A stretch of 64,000 nucleotides of DNA from Thomasclavelia sp. (GCA_028749475.1 JAQVWN010000008.1:16726-80725), one strand, 5' to 3'. Positions 26,020 through 35,242 are shown, numbered from the stretch's first letter. Numbers and translations: made by a program. Notes: a model not told the origin generated them from the letters alone.

Positions 26020-27675
26020 TTAATTCTTTGCTCTAGCTTCTTCAATCAATTGTTTTGCATGCGATAATGATTCATCAGTTATCTTTGTACCTGATATTAA
26101 TCTAGCTATTTGTTTAATACTATCTTCATCATTCAATTTAGAAACACTTACTGAAGTATTACTAGTAGTATTAGATTTAGAAATTAGGTAATGATGATCA
26201 TAGAAAGCAGCTACCTGAGCTAAATGAGTTATACATATAATTTGATTGTTTGTAGCTAATTCTTTCATTTTATTTCCCATACTAAATGCTACTTTACCAG
26301 AGACACCAGTATCAGCTTCGTCAAATATCATTGTTTGATTAATCAATGGATTATTAAACAATACTTTAATAGCCATCATAATACGAGAAACTTCTCCTCC
26401 AGAAGCAATGTCTTTTAGAGGCTTTAATGATTCTCCAGGATTAGTACTAATCATAAACTTAACATCATCATAACCATTAATATTTGGTTCAACTTCCTTG
26501 ATGATGATATCGAAGACTACATTTTTAAGATATAAAGAGGATAATTCTTTTGTAATCTGCTTTATAAATGTTTCTTTTCCCTTAATTCGATTATTATGTA
26601 TTTTTTTAGCAAGGCTATCTAAATTATCTTTTAAAGAAGATAATTCCTTATTTAAATCATTAATGTATTGTTCTCTATTAGAAAAATTATCGATTTTTTT
26701 CATTAATTCTTCTTTCGATTCTAAAATGGTTTCAACAGAATTACCATACTTTCTTTTTAAAGTATTAAATGAAGTAATAGTATCAAATATTTCTTCTTCT
26801 CGTTCTTTAGAAAAAGATAAATTATATTTATATGAATCTATCTCATTATCTATGTCTGTTAATGCATAATATATATCGTTGATTTTTTCATCTAATTCTT
26901 TAAAATCCTCGTTATCAATATTATCTAAATAGCTGATTGCTTCTTTTAGATTAGATAAAACTCTTGCTTCCATTAAACTATGATAACTATTCAATAATTC
27001 ATTGTTTTTGGCTAAATCTTTTAGATTTTTTCTTTCCTCTAAAAGCTTATCTTCATCAAAATTATCAAAATCAAAACTTTCAATCTCTTTTAATTGAGTA
27101 TTATAAAAGTCTAATTGTTCATCTGACATTTCTTCACTAATCAAATTAGACAATTCTTTTTCCTTTGATTTGTATTTATTAAAGATATCCAAGTATTCTT
27201 TTTTCAAATTGGCCATTGATTTTCCAATATAATTATCTAAATAACCAATATGCAATTTTTCATTAAATAGTAATTGGTTATCAAATTGATTATGAATATC
27301 TATTAAATTACTCATTATAATTTTTAACAAAGATAATGACACAGTTCGATAATTAATTTTAATGGTAGTGTTACCATTTCCGTTCATTTTTTTAGATACA
27401 ATTAGTTGATTATCATCTAAATTAATATCATTTTCTTTTAATAAATTAATAGTATTTATATTATCAATATAAAAATTACCTTCAATAAAGAAATAATCTT
27501 TATTATCTTTAATTAAATCAGTATTGCTTCTATTACCACTTAATTGCCCTATTGCATCAATAACTATTGATTTACCAGCTCCAGTTTCACCACTTAATAC
27601 ATTCATACCATCAGAAAAATCAATTTCTAATTTATCGATAATTGTAAAGTTTTCTATATATAAACTGTTTAACAT
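26020..27675 (-). CDS. recN: DNA repair protein RecN
   Basis: An SMC-like ATPase for double-strand break repair. Walker A GETGAGKSIVIDAI is near residue 30; a long central coiled coil spans about residues 150-360; the C-terminal part has a signature DIASGGEVSRIMMAIK and Walker B MIFDEADTGVSG. 551 residues, normal. Start preceded by AAAGGAT. It follows tlyA by six bases; in B. subtilis argR (ahrC) lies between them but is missing here. Confidence 0.96.
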   Translation of the reverse strand: MLNSLYIENFTIIDKLEIDFSDGMNVLSGETGAGKSIVIDAIGQLSGNRSNTDLIKDNKDYFFIEGNFYIDNINTINLLKENDINLDDNQLIVSKKMNGNGNTTIKINYRTVSLSLLKIIMSNLIDIHNQFDNQLLFNEKLHIGYLDNYIGKSMANLKKEYLDIFNKYKSKEKELSNLISEEMSDEQLDFYNTQLKEIESFDFDNFDEDKLLEERKNLKDLAKNNELLNSYHSLMEARVLSNLKEAISYLDNIDNEDFKELDEKINDIYYALTDIDNEIDSYKYNLSFSKEREEEIFDTITSFNTLKRKYGNSVETILESKEELMKKIDNFSNREQYINDLNKELSSLKDNLDSLAKKIHNNRIKGKETFIKQITKELSSLYLKNVVFDIIIKEVEPNINGYDDVKFMISTNPGESLKPLKDIASGGEVSRIMMAIKVLFNNPLINQTMIFDEADTGVSGKVAFSMGNKMKELATNNQIICITHLAQVAAFYDHHYLISKSNTTSNTSVSVSKLNDEDSIKQIARLISGTKITDESLSHAKQLIEEARAKN

Positions 27676-27681
27676 ATAATA

Positions 27682-28482
27682 TTATCCTTTCAAACTTAAA
27701 TGCGCTGCTTCTACAACGCTTTTAACATTAATTGGAGCATTTATACCACTTTTTGTAAATAACGCTATAAACTCAATATTTCCTTCTCCACCGGTGATTG
27801 GTGAAAAATCTAAGTTTTGAATATAAAAATCAAATTTATTAGCAAAGTTAATTACATTATTAATAACTTTTTCATGGACTAAAGGGTCTTTAACAATACC
27901 TTTTTTCCCGACTTCGTCTCTCCCAGCTTCAAATTGAGGCTTGATCAAGGTCATAATTTGATTACCAGGAAGGAATATATCTTTTAATGGTTCAAAGATA
28001 TGGGATAAGGAAATAAAACTAACATCACATGTTGCAAAAGTAGGCATTTCTTCGGTAAAAAAGTCTTTTGTGACATATCTAAAGTTTGTTTTTTCTTTTA
28101 CTATTACTCTTTCATCACTTCTAAGTTTCCAAACGAGTTGATTGGTTCCGACATCTATAGCGTATACTTTCTTAGCACCATTTTGGAGAGCACAATCAGT
28201 AAATCCTCCAGTAGAAGAACCAATATCAACCATAATTACATCTTTTAGATCTAACTTAAATGATTTAATAGCTTTTTCAAGTTTTAATCCACCTCTTGAT
28301 ACATATGGTAAAACTTGTCCTTTAACATGTAAATTACTATCAACAGGAATTTTAGTTCCTGGTTTATCAATTCGATCGTAATCATCGTGAACGATTCCAG
28401 CCATAATTGCTCTTTTAGCTTTTTCTCTAGAGTCGAAAAAACCTTGTTCAACTAATAAAACATCAATTCTTTCCTTTTTCAC
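27682..28482 (-). CDS. tlyA: TlyA-family rRNA (cytidine-2'-O) methyltransferase
   Basis: An S4 domain (residues 1-60, KERIDVLLVEQGFFDSREKA) joined to an FtsJ-like methyltransferase with SAM motif MVDIGSSTGGFTDCALQ and later LIKPQFEAG. TlyA proteins 2'-O-methylate rRNA cytidines; the hemolysin name is historical. I start at GTG 28482, nine bases after GAGG, giving 266 residues, the usual family length. The longer frame from ATG 28533 adds 17 non-family residues without a ribosome binding site and overlaps dxs by 71 bases. The chosen start overlaps dxs by 20 bases. Confidence 0.92.
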   Translation of the reverse strand: MKKERIDVLLVEQGFFDSREKAKRAIMAGIVHDDYDRIDKPGTKIPVDSNLHVKGQVLPYVSRGGLKLEKAIKSFKLDLKDVIMVDIGSSTGGFTDCALQNGAKKVYAIDVGTNQLVWKLRSDERVIVKEKTNFRYVTKDFFTEEMPTFATCDVSFISLSHIFEPLKDIFLPGNQIMTLIKPQFEAGRDEVGKKGIVKDPLVHEKVINNVINFANKFDFYIQNLDFSPITGGEGNIEFIALFTKSGINAPINVKSVVEAAHLSLKG

Positions 28483-30343
28483 TAACAATTTCCTCGATTC
28501 TTTTCTTAAAAGTAGCCATATCAAGATGTTCATCTTTTAAAACTTCATTAATAGACCCTTGTTTGGAATAATGATCATTAATTCCAAAACTATAATAGTC
28601 ATTTTTTATTTCGTTGTTCATATAATATGATGAAATTTGATATCCTAATGAATTAGTTTTAATATCTGTTTCATATACAACAATTGGAGTATTATAAGCA
28701 GCTATTTCAATAAGCATATTGTTATCCATTGGTTTAATAAATCTCGCATTTATTAAACAATATTTAATATTAGTATCTTTTAAAGCCTTGTTTATTCTAT
28801 TTAAATTATAACTATAACTAATAATACAAATATCAGGGTTTTCATCTTTATGTTCATAAGTCCAAGTCCCAATTTTTAAAGTGCTTGTAATAGAAACTTC
28901 TTTATTTAGAATACAGCCTTTAGGTATTCTCATAATATAAGGATATTTATAATCTTTGAAAGCTGTATTAATAAATTGCTTGGTTTCAACTGCATCTTTA
29001 GGTGTAAATAATATTATATTAGGTAATGGAGTTATAAATCCAATATCAAATACCCCATTATGAGTTGGGCCATCATTACCAACTATTCCACTACGATCAA
29101 TTGAGATTAGACAAGGAAGATTCATTCTAGCAATATCGTGATTAAGTTGATCATATCCTCTTTGAAGAAAAGAAGAATAAATAGATAAAAATGGTTTCTT
29201 ATGATTTAAAGACAATCCTGCCATAAAAGTAACTGCATGTTCCTCCGCAATTCCTACGTCAAAAGCTCTGTTGGGATACTTTTTAAATATGTTTTGTAAA
29301 CAAGAGCCATTAATCATAGCAGGTGTTATAGCTACGATATCTTTATCTTTATTCATGTGTAGTTCTACTTGATCAGCAACAACTTTACTCCAAGATATTT
29401 TATCTTTATTATCTACTAAACTAATTCCTGATTTAATATCGAATGGACCAACACCATGCCATTTACCAATTGTATCAACTTCAGCATATTTATAACCCAT
29501 TCCTTTATTTGTTACTACATGAACTACCACGCTTTTATCATTTTCTTTAGCAAGATTTAAGACTCTATTAAGTTCATGAATATTGTGACCATCAACTGGC
29601 CCTAGATAATCTAAACCAAAATCTTCAAATATTGTTTTATTAATAAATCCGTGCTTAAAGAAATCTTTTACAGATTTAGTAGCTGAATAAACAGCACTTC
29701 CTACTTTTCCTTGATGTTTTAAGGCATCTTTATAATTCTTCTTAAAATGATTATAAGTATCTGAAATTCGAATATTACTTAAAAATTCTGCAAAGCCACC
29801 TACTGGCTTTGTAATTGCCATTTGGTTATCGTTTAAAATTACAATTACTTTATTGTTTAGGTACCCTAAATGATTTAAGGCTTCAAATGTCTCACCGCCA
29901 ACTATTGATGCATCACCTATAATACTAATAATAGAATAATCATCTTTATTTAAATCTCTAGCTACAGCCATACCGATAGCACCGGAAAGAGCTGTGGAAG
30001 AATGTCCGGCTTCAAAACAATCATGAATGCTTTCTTTTCTTTTTTGAAAGCCACTAATGCCACCAAACTTTCTTAAGGAATCAAAGTCTTTGGCACGTCC
30101 AGTTAATATTTTATGGACGTAAGATTGATGTCCAACATCAAATAAGAATTTATCATTTGGAGAATCAAATACATAATGCAAAGCTATTGTTAATTCAACA
30201 ACACCTAAATTACTAGAAAGATGTCCTCCAGTTTTAGATATTTTTGTAATTAAAAATCTTCTAATATCAGAGGCTAAAATATTTAATTGTTCTTCATTAA
30301 GACCTTTAATATCTTCAGGTCCTCTAATATCTTCTACCTTCAT
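28463..30343 (-). CDS. dxs: 1-deoxy-D-xylulose-5-phosphate synthase
   Basis: The thiamine-diphosphate enzyme opening the non-mevalonate (MEP) isoprenoid pathway, condensing pyruvate with glyceraldehyde 3-phosphate. Motifs: KTGGHLSSNLGVVELTIALH, DVGHQSYVHKILTGR, the ThDP motif IIGDASIVGG through LNDNQMAI, GPVDGHN, and in the pyrimidine domain DVGIAEEHAVTF and SIDRSGIVGNDGPTHNG. 626 residues, normal. It starts immediately after the ispA stop (TAAATG) with GGGAG upstream. With dxr elsewhere in the window it shows the MEP route is used. Confidence 0.96.
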   Translation of the reverse strand: MKVEDIRGPEDIKGLNEEQLNILASDIRRFLITKISKTGGHLSSNLGVVELTIALHYVFDSPNDKFLFDVGHQSYVHKILTGRAKDFDSLRKFGGISGFQKRKESIHDCFEAGHSSTALSGAIGMAVARDLNKDDYSIISIIGDASIVGGETFEALNHLGYLNNKVIVILNDNQMAITKPVGGFAEFLSNIRISDTYNHFKKNYKDALKHQGKVGSAVYSATKSVKDFFKHGFINKTIFEDFGLDYLGPVDGHNIHELNRVLNLAKENDKSVVVHVVTNKGMGYKYAEVDTIGKWHGVGPFDIKSGISLVDNKDKISWSKVVADQVELHMNKDKDIVAITPAMINGSCLQNIFKKYPNRAFDVGIAEEHAVTFMAGLSLNHKKPFLSIYSSFLQRGYDQLNHDIARMNLPCLISIDRSGIVGNDGPTHNGVFDIGFITPLPNIILFTPKDAVETKQFINTAFKDYKYPYIMRIPKGCILNKEVSITSTLKIGTWTYEHKDENPDICIISYSYNLNRINKALKDTNIKYCLINARFIKPMDNNMLIEIAAYNTPIVVYETDIKTNSLGYQISSYYMNNEIKNDYYSFGINDHYSKQGSINEVLKDEHLDMATFKKRIEEIVSEKGKN

Positions 30344-31189
30344 TTATTTCTCCCGTTTCTCAATCATTTGGATTATAGATATAATTAATCCGTGATTAAT
30401 TTTCATAGAATATACTTCTTCTAGAGATTTATTTATAAGTCGTTTTACTTCAGACTTTGATTTATCAATAGATGTTAAAGAAACATACGTTGATTTATTA
30501 TTCTCAATGTCAGAATTACTTTTACCAAGTTCTTCTTTTGTCTTAGTAACATCTAAAATATCATCTTGAATTTGAAAGGCCAAGCCTACATCCATTCCAA
30601 TTTTATGCCAAGAAGTTGTATTAGTTTTATCAGCTATAACTGCAGCCATTTCAAATGATGCAGCAATTAGAGCACCTGTTTTATAATGATGAATCTTTTT
30701 AACTTCATCCAATGAAATTTGTCTATTTTCTGATTCCATGTCTAATTCTTGGCCATATATCATGCCTTTTATCCCAGCGGCATCTAATAGAATTTTTAAA
30801 GTTTCACATTTAACATCATTAGATACGTTACTATGCATAATGACATTGCTTGCTTCAGTAAGTAATCCATCCCCCGCAAGTAAGGCTATAGGTTCATTAA
30901 ATTCTTTATGACAAGTATTTTTCCCTCTTCTTAAATCATCATTATCCATACATGGTAAATCGTCATGAATTAATGAATAAGTATGGATCATCTCTAGAGC
31001 ACAAGCAATATCAAGATAATCATGATAATCTATTTGATAAGATCTTAATACTTGGATAAAGATTAAAGGACGAAGTCTCTTACCACCAGCCATTAATGAA
31101 TAATTCATAGCATTTTTTACATTACTAGAAGGATAAGAATCAATAATCTTTTTAAGATTTTCATTTATCTCATCAATTATATTATTCAC
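30344..31189 (-). CDS. ispA: Polyprenyl synthetase, farnesyl diphosphate synthase type
   Basis: Builds farnesyl (or geranylgeranyl) diphosphate from IPP and DMAPP for UppS. The first aspartate-rich motif is LIHDDLPCMDNDDLRRG and the second is FQIQDDILDV; the N-terminal GGKRLRP is also present. 281 residues, the usual size for IspA. It overlaps xseB by eight bases, and dxs follows directly, so isoprenoid genes 1 and 3 of the pathway are co-transcribed. Chain length cannot be fixed from sequence alone. Confidence 0.94.
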   Translation of the reverse strand: MNNIIDEINENLKKIIDSYPSSNVKNAMNYSLMAGGKRLRPLIFIQVLRSYQIDYHDYLDIACALEMIHTYSLIHDDLPCMDNDDLRRGKNTCHKEFNEPIALLAGDGLLTEASNVIMHSNVSNDVKCETLKILLDAAGIKGMIYGQELDMESENRQISLDEVKKIHHYKTGALIAASFEMAAVIADKTNTTSWHKIGMDVGLAFQIQDDILDVTKTKEELGKSNSDIENNKSTYVSLTSIDKSKSEVKRLINKSLEEVYSMKINHGLIISIIQMIEKREK

Positions 31190-31406
31190 CTAAATCATCT
31201 TCCTTAATATCTTCTAGTTGTCCATCATTCATGATTTTAGCAACTTTCTTTTCGATTCCTTCAATTTTTTTGTTACAAATTTTTGTGAGGTTCATACCTT
31301 CTTGAAATAAATCAATACTTTCATCTAATGATACTTCATTGCTTTCTAGTTTTTCTACTATTTCTTCGAGTCTTTTCATTGCTTGTTCATATGTAATATT
31401 TTCCAT
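31182..31406 (-). CDS. xseB: Exodeoxyribonuclease VII small subunit
   Basis: A 74-residue helical hairpin protein that joins XseA. It shows the family pattern TYEQAMKRLEEIVEKLESNE, VSLDESIDLFQEGMNLTKIC and a KKIEGIEKKVAKI-like second helix. AGGAGG-type site before the ATG. Ten bases downstream of xseA. Confidence 0.95.
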   Translation of the reverse strand: MENITYEQAMKRLEEIVEKLESNEVSLDESIDLFQEGMNLTKICNKKIEGIEKKVAKIMNDGQLEDIKEDDLGE

Positions 31407-31415
31407 AAACTCCTC

Positions 31416-32732
31416 CTATTTGACAACTGCTTTTTTATTACCATCTTTAAATTTTAAGGAAATTTCATCACCAGAAACTAAATCATCTTTTGATGAAATT
31501 ACTTTTTTATCTTTAAATACAACACTATATCCTCTTTCGAGAGTTTTCATAGGGCTTAGAGTATTTAATCTAGCAATTATGTTTGCAAAGTTTTTCCCTT
31601 CATTATTAAATTTTATATTTTCATTTCTTCTCAATTGATTATTTAAACTACTGATTTTGTTTTTTTCGAATTTTATAAACATATCAGTTTTATTCATCAA
31701 ACTATTATTTAACTCTTTATAACTATTGCTTCTTTCTTGTAAAAATCCTTTAAAATATAGTTGAAGTTTTTGATAATTTAAATCTAATGTTGATAATTCA
31801 TCTTGATAGAGTTTACGAGGATTTTTAAATAAATAGAAGTCCTCTATTTTTAATAGCTTTTGTTTATTAGTGTGTAAAATATTTGAAATAGATTTTTTAA
31901 GTCTTATTTCTACTTGATTGATATCAATGCTCATTTGAGTCATATCAGGTGTAGCTTTAACAGCGGCTGCTGTTGGAGTTGCTGCTCGGTAATCAGCAAC
32001 GAAGTCTGTTATTGTAAAATCTATCTCATGCCCTACTCCACTGATTACTGGAGTTTTACATTCATAAATTGCTCTAGCAACTTCTTCTTCGTTAAAATTC
32101 CATAAATCTTCTAAAGATCCACCACCACGCGATATGATCATAGTTGAAAAATGATAAGTATCAACTTCTCTAATCGTCTTTACTATTTGTTTATAAGCAT
32201 CATTTCCCTGAACAGGTATTTTAAATATCACTACCCTTGCAACAGGATATCGATTACTAATCGTTCTTAAAATATCACTAGCTGCAGCACTGGGATATGC
32301 TGTTAGAACTGCAATTTTTCCAGGATAACTAGGTATCTCTTTTTTATGAAATTCATCAAATAATCCTTCTTTTGATAATTTCTTTTTTAACGCTTCAAAT
32401 TTTAGATATAAGTCACCTAATCCCTCTGGTTCAATCGTATTGATATATAACTGATATACACCAGTATTTGGATATACAGAAACATATCCATTTATATGAA
32501 CCTTTTGGCCATTATCTAAATTAAAATTTATTTTGCTAGCATTGCTTTTCCAAATGACACATGATATAGATGATTTCTCGTCTTTTAAGGTCAAATATAT
32601 GTGGCCACTAGCAGATCTTTTAAGATTAGAAATTTCCCCTTTTATTAAAATTGATTGCAAATTATTATCGCAATCAAGTTTACTTTTAATGTAATTATTT
32701 AAAGCTGATACAGTTAAATATCTTTTATCCAT
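31416..32732 (-). CDS. xseA: Exodeoxyribonuclease VII large subunit
   Basis: A single-strand exonuclease acting with XseB. An N-terminal OB domain (LTVSALNNYIKSKLD, LKGEISNLK-like IKGEISNLKRSASGHIYLTLKD) is followed by the catalytic domain with IISRGGGSLEDLWNFNEE, TPVISGVGHEIDFTI and DYRAATPTAAA, then a long coiled coil and a C-terminal MKTLERGYSVV. 438 residues. Overlaps nusB by eight bases. In B. subtilis folD separates nusB and xseA; it is absent here. Confidence 0.95.
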   Translation of the reverse strand: MDKRYLTVSALNNYIKSKLDCDNNLQSILIKGEISNLKRSASGHIYLTLKDEKSSISCVIWKSNASKINFNLDNGQKVHINGYVSVYPNTGVYQLYINTIEPEGLGDLYLKFEALKKKLSKEGLFDEFHKKEIPSYPGKIAVLTAYPSAAASDILRTISNRYPVARVVIFKIPVQGNDAYKQIVKTIREVDTYHFSTMIISRGGGSLEDLWNFNEEEVARAIYECKTPVISGVGHEIDFTITDFVADYRAATPTAAAVKATPDMTQMSIDINQVEIRLKKSISNILHTNKQKLLKIEDFYLFKNPRKLYQDELSTLDLNYQKLQLYFKGFLQERSNSYKELNNSLMNKTDMFIKFEKNKISSLNNQLRRNENIKFNNEGKNFANIIARLNTLSPMKTLERGYSVVFKDKKVISSKDDLVSGDEISLKFKDGNKKAVVK

Positions 32733-33135
32733 TTATTAAATTATTTAAAACTCCGTTAATAAACTTATAAGAGTCTGCATCTGAATACTTTTTAGTAATT
32801 TCTACAGCTTCATTGATGATTACAGTTTTAGGGTTTAAATTATTTTCATATTCATAACAAGCCACCAATAAAATAGCTTGCTCTATTTTAGTAATACGTT
32901 CCATAGTCCAACCAGATTTTAAATACTTGCTGATTTCATTAGAATATTTATCAATATTAATAATTGTATTATTAATCATCTCTAAACAATAATTATATTC
33001 ATCTCCATCAATCTTAAAAGAATTATCATCTTTTAAGTAGTTAGCAATGTCTTCTTTATTACAGTTAGAAATAAGAAATTGATAAACACCAATTATTGCT
33101 TTTTCTCTAACTAATCGTTTTCTAATCTTTTCCAT
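32725..33135 (-). CDS. nusB: Transcription antitermination factor NusB
   Basis: With S10 it supports rRNA antitermination and processing. 136 residues, all-helical. Conserved end: ERITKIEQAILLVACYE, NPKTVIINEAVEITKKYSD and SYKFINGVLNNLI. The N-terminal part is less typical (RKRLVREKAIIGVYQ) but aligns. First gene of the run down to deoB. Preceded by the terminator of the Asp23 gene and a TGGTAGAAT extended -10 about 40 bases upstream. Confidence 0.93.
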   Translation of the reverse strand: MEKIRKRLVREKAIIGVYQFLISNCNKEDIANYLKDDNSFKIDGDEYNYCLEMINNTIINIDKYSNEISKYLKSGWTMERITKIEQAILLVACYEYENNLNPKTVIINEAVEITKKYSDADSYKFINGVLNNLING

Positions 33136-33185
33136 TTATTGAATCCTTTCATACTAGTAAATTCTACCATATTACGGTTAAAATG

Positions 33186-33219
33186 TATAAAAAAATAATT
33201 ACAAATATTGTAATTATTT
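33186..33219 (-). terminator. Terminator after Asp23-family gene
   Basis: A 12-bp AT-rich stem AAATAATTACAA / TTGTAATTATTT with loop of three, followed on the minus strand by seven T. Overlaps the stop codon. Confidence 0.7.
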
Positions 33220-33562
33220 AAAAATTTATATTTTTAACATTCACGTTAATTTTAACGTTTCTAATATCAATCATAGCACTAATTTCATTTAAAATAGCTG
33301 TTTGTAATTCTTCTACTATTTTATTGACATTAATCCCATAATCAATCACCACATCCATTAGGATTATAATTTGATTATTATCATTAATTTTAACTGATAA
33401 AGGGCCTTTAGTCCCAGGAATCATATCTAATGAACCACCTTCAAAATCTATCCCTTTTTTATCTTTCATTACGTGAATAGCGATAGAACTGAAACTTTTG
33501 GTACTGATAAATTGATTACCATAATTATTTTCTTTTTGTATTTGATAATATTCTGTGCTCAT
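33218..33562 (-). CDS. Asp23/Gls24 family envelope stress protein
   Basis: A 114-residue Asp23-domain protein like B. subtilis YqhY, which sits at the same place before nusB. Pattern: STKSFSSIAIHVMKDKKGI, IILMDVVIDYGINVNKIVEEL and ISAMIDIRNVKINVNVKNI. Members have roles in envelope stress or in regulating fatty-acid synthesis; the exact role here is unknown. AAAGGAG precedes the ATG. It lies downstream of efp beyond a terminator, so either a separate promoter or readthrough drives it. Confidence 0.88.
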   Translation of the reverse strand: MSTEYYQIQKENNYGNQFISTKSFSSIAIHVMKDKKGIDFEGGSLDMIPGTKGPLSVKINDNNQIIILMDVVIDYGINVNKIVEELQTAILNEISAMIDIRNVKINVNVKNINF

Positions 33563-33611
33563 AATTGTCTCCTTTATACTATTTTATTAATTTATAGGCA
33601 TTAATGCAAGT

Positions 33612-33637
33612 AATAAAAAACCACAGTTAAGTGGTTT
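33612..33637 (-). terminator. Terminator after efp
   Basis: Stem AAACCAC / GTGGTTT, loop of six, then TTTTATT on the minus strand; overlaps the efp stop codon. Confidence 0.75.
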
Positions 33638-34193
33638 AAGCACGACCTTGGTATTTTCCATCAACTGTGTTGACAATAACCATTTCACCTTCATCAATGA
33701 AAAGAGGCACTTTAATTTGGTAACCAGTTTCAATTGTTGCATATTTAGTAGCTCCAGTAGCTGTATCACCTTTAACAGCAGGTTCAGTTTCAGTAATTTT
33801 GAAAGGAACATTAATTGGTAAAGCAACACCAAGTACTTCACCTTCAAAACTTGTTACTTCAACTTCATCGCTTTCTTTTAAGAAATTCATTTCCCAAGTA
33901 AGATTTTCTTCTGGGATTTCAATTTGTTCATAAGTAGCATTATCCATGAAAACTAAAGATTCACCAGCATTATATAAATATTGCATTTTATTTTTATCAA
34001 TGTGAGCTCTTTGTACTTTTTCACTATTACCAAAAGTCATTTCAGTAGTAGATCCAGTTCTCATGTTTTTCATTTTAATTTTAATGTTAGCTGCAGCTCT
34101 TGCAGTTTTATTATGCGAATAATCTAACACTACAAATAAATTACCATCATATTGAAATGTTGTGCCAGGTCTTAAATCAGATACACTAATCAT
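33636..34193 (-). CDS. efp: Elongation factor P, with Arg at the modification site
   Basis: Rescues ribosomes stalled on polyproline. All three domains are present in 185 residues: KOW-like domain I (MISVSDLRPGTTF), OB domain II, and domain III ending ETEPAVKGDTATGATKYATIETG and VNTVDGKYQGRA. Domain I's tip loop reads HNKTARAAAN (residues 27-36), aligning without gaps with the HVKPGKGAAF type of B. subtilis, so Arg32 replaces the modified Lys32. Such loops occur in EarP-rhamnosylated EF-P and in EfpL. The locus (comG, efp, asp23, nusB) is that of the ordinary Firmicutes efp. AAAGGAG precedes the ATG. Confidence 0.95.
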   Translation of the reverse strand: MISVSDLRPGTTFQYDGNLFVVLDYSHNKTARAAANIKIKMKNMRTGSTTEMTFGNSEKVQRAHIDKNKMQYLYNAGESLVFMDNATYEQIEIPEENLTWEMNFLKESDEVEVTSFEGEVLGVALPINVPFKITETEPAVKGDTATGATKYATIETGYQIKVPLFIDEGEMVIVNTVDGKYQGRA

Positions 34194-34255
34194 TATTATC
34201 TCTCCTTTTAAAAATTCCTTAAAGATAATAACACAATTAACTGCCTTTGTACATA

Positions 34256-34633
34256 CTATAAATCTTTAATTTCTTTGATTATTACAGCATCTTTGTCCAA
34301 TTTAAAAGATGATTCATATCTATTGTTTAAATACTGATAGCTAAGTTGAATATAATAATCATCTCCATAATCATCAACACTAAAACTTACTTCATATTCC
34401 TGATAAGTAAACTCATCCGAAAATAAAATATCATTAGCTTGATTGTATTTAATATGAGCAATAGTCATTACTTCAATAGTTCTAGTAATATTATTAATTT
34501 TTGCTTGTTTAATTCGATTATAATTAATATTTAATACAGTAAGACATATTAAAATATTAACTGTTAAAGCCATAAATATTACAAGCACTATTTGTAATAT
34601 AGATCCTTTTTTATTATTAAGAAAACTATTCAT
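34256..34633 (-). CDS. comGG: ComGG-like minor pseudopilin
   Basis: Assigned by position as last gene of the comG operon and by form. The 125-residue protein begins NNKKGSILQIVLVIFMALT, a prepilin-like basic leader followed by a 20-residue hydrophobic helix, then a soluble domain. It lacks the canonical GFTLIE, as ComGG usually does. Sequence similarity to known ComGG is not recognisable by eye. Overlaps comGF by eight bases. Confidence 0.65.
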   Translation of the reverse strand: MNSFLNNKKGSILQIVLVIFMALTVNILICLTVLNINYNRIKQAKINNITRTIEVMTIAHIKYNQANDILFSDEFTYQEYEVSFSVDDYGDDYYIQLSYQYLNNRYESSFKLDKDAVIIKEIKDL

Positions 34634-35069
34634 TACCTTTAACCTCTTTTTGAAAATCAGATCCTATTATAAATGAATAATTCTTAGCATTTATTTTTAT
34701 CTTGATATAGATTAGATTATTCTTTTTTATAAAACTACAATCATCTACATCTCTTAGGAATATTATGTGTCCAGGTGTCATAACTATTCTATTATTATCA
34801 AGTTTTATTTCACAATCTTCGTCTTTTGAGTTTTTAAATAATAAGGATTCACCATAATTAATATCTTTTGCATCTATTAGATATCTACTAAGTGAATGAA
34901 GACCACTACTATAAGAAGTATCAATAGTATTTATTCTATTTGGTGTATTTAAAACCTTAGTAATACTTACAATATTGATTACTATAAGTAAAGTTATAAA
35001 TAAAGAAAATAATACTTCAATTAAGGTAAAACCTTTATTATTGTATTTGTAAGATACTCGTCGTAACAT
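34626..35069 (-). CDS. comGF: ComGF-like pseudopilin
   Basis: A 147-residue type IV pilin-like protein with leader NNKGFTLIEVLFSLFITLL, cleaved after Gly by prepilin peptidase. The soluble part ends ..YSFIIGSDFQKE, and a DCEIKL/DDCSFI cysteine pair may form a disulphide. The ATG at 35069 makes an unusually long 49-base overlap with comGE; I see no better start between it and the leader, so it stands. The assignment rests on order and leader. Confidence 0.75.
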   Translation of the reverse strand: MLRRVSYKYNNKGFTLIEVLFSLFITLLIVINIVSITKVLNTPNRINTIDTSYSSGLHSLSRYLIDAKDINYGESLLFKNSKDEDCEIKLDNNRIVMTPGHIIFLRDVDDCSFIKKNNLIYIKIKINAKNYSFIIGSDFQKEVKGNE

Positions 35070-35242
35070 ATGTTATTTTCTCTTTCTATTTGGGTGTTAA
35101 TATACTTGTCGTAATCTTTCATAGCTTTTTCTTCTCTATGAATAGAAAAAGAATAAATCGAAATAAATACCACAATACATGTGATATAAATAGAAAAAGC
35201 TAGTAATGTTTCTATAAGTGTAAAACCTTTTTTATTTAACAT
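35021..35242 (-). CDS. comGE: ComGE-like pseudopilin
   Basis: A short (73-residue) pilin-like protein: MLNKKGFTLIETLLAFSIYI, then a hydrophobic helix and a small soluble tail. I use the ATG at 35242, which puts five residues before the Gly-Phe cleavage site as in the neighbouring pilins; the GTG at 35254 would add four residues. Overlaps both neighbours, typical of the comG operon. Confidence 0.75.
   Translation of the reverse strand: MLNKKGFTLIETLLAFSIYITCIVVFISIYSFSIHREEKAMKDYDKYINTQIERENNICYDEYLTNTIIKVLP

Noticed and set aside
28483..28533. N-terminal extension of the tlyA frame to ATG 28533
   Set aside because: The extra 17 residues do not belong to the family, lack a ribosome binding site and overlap dxs by 71 bases.
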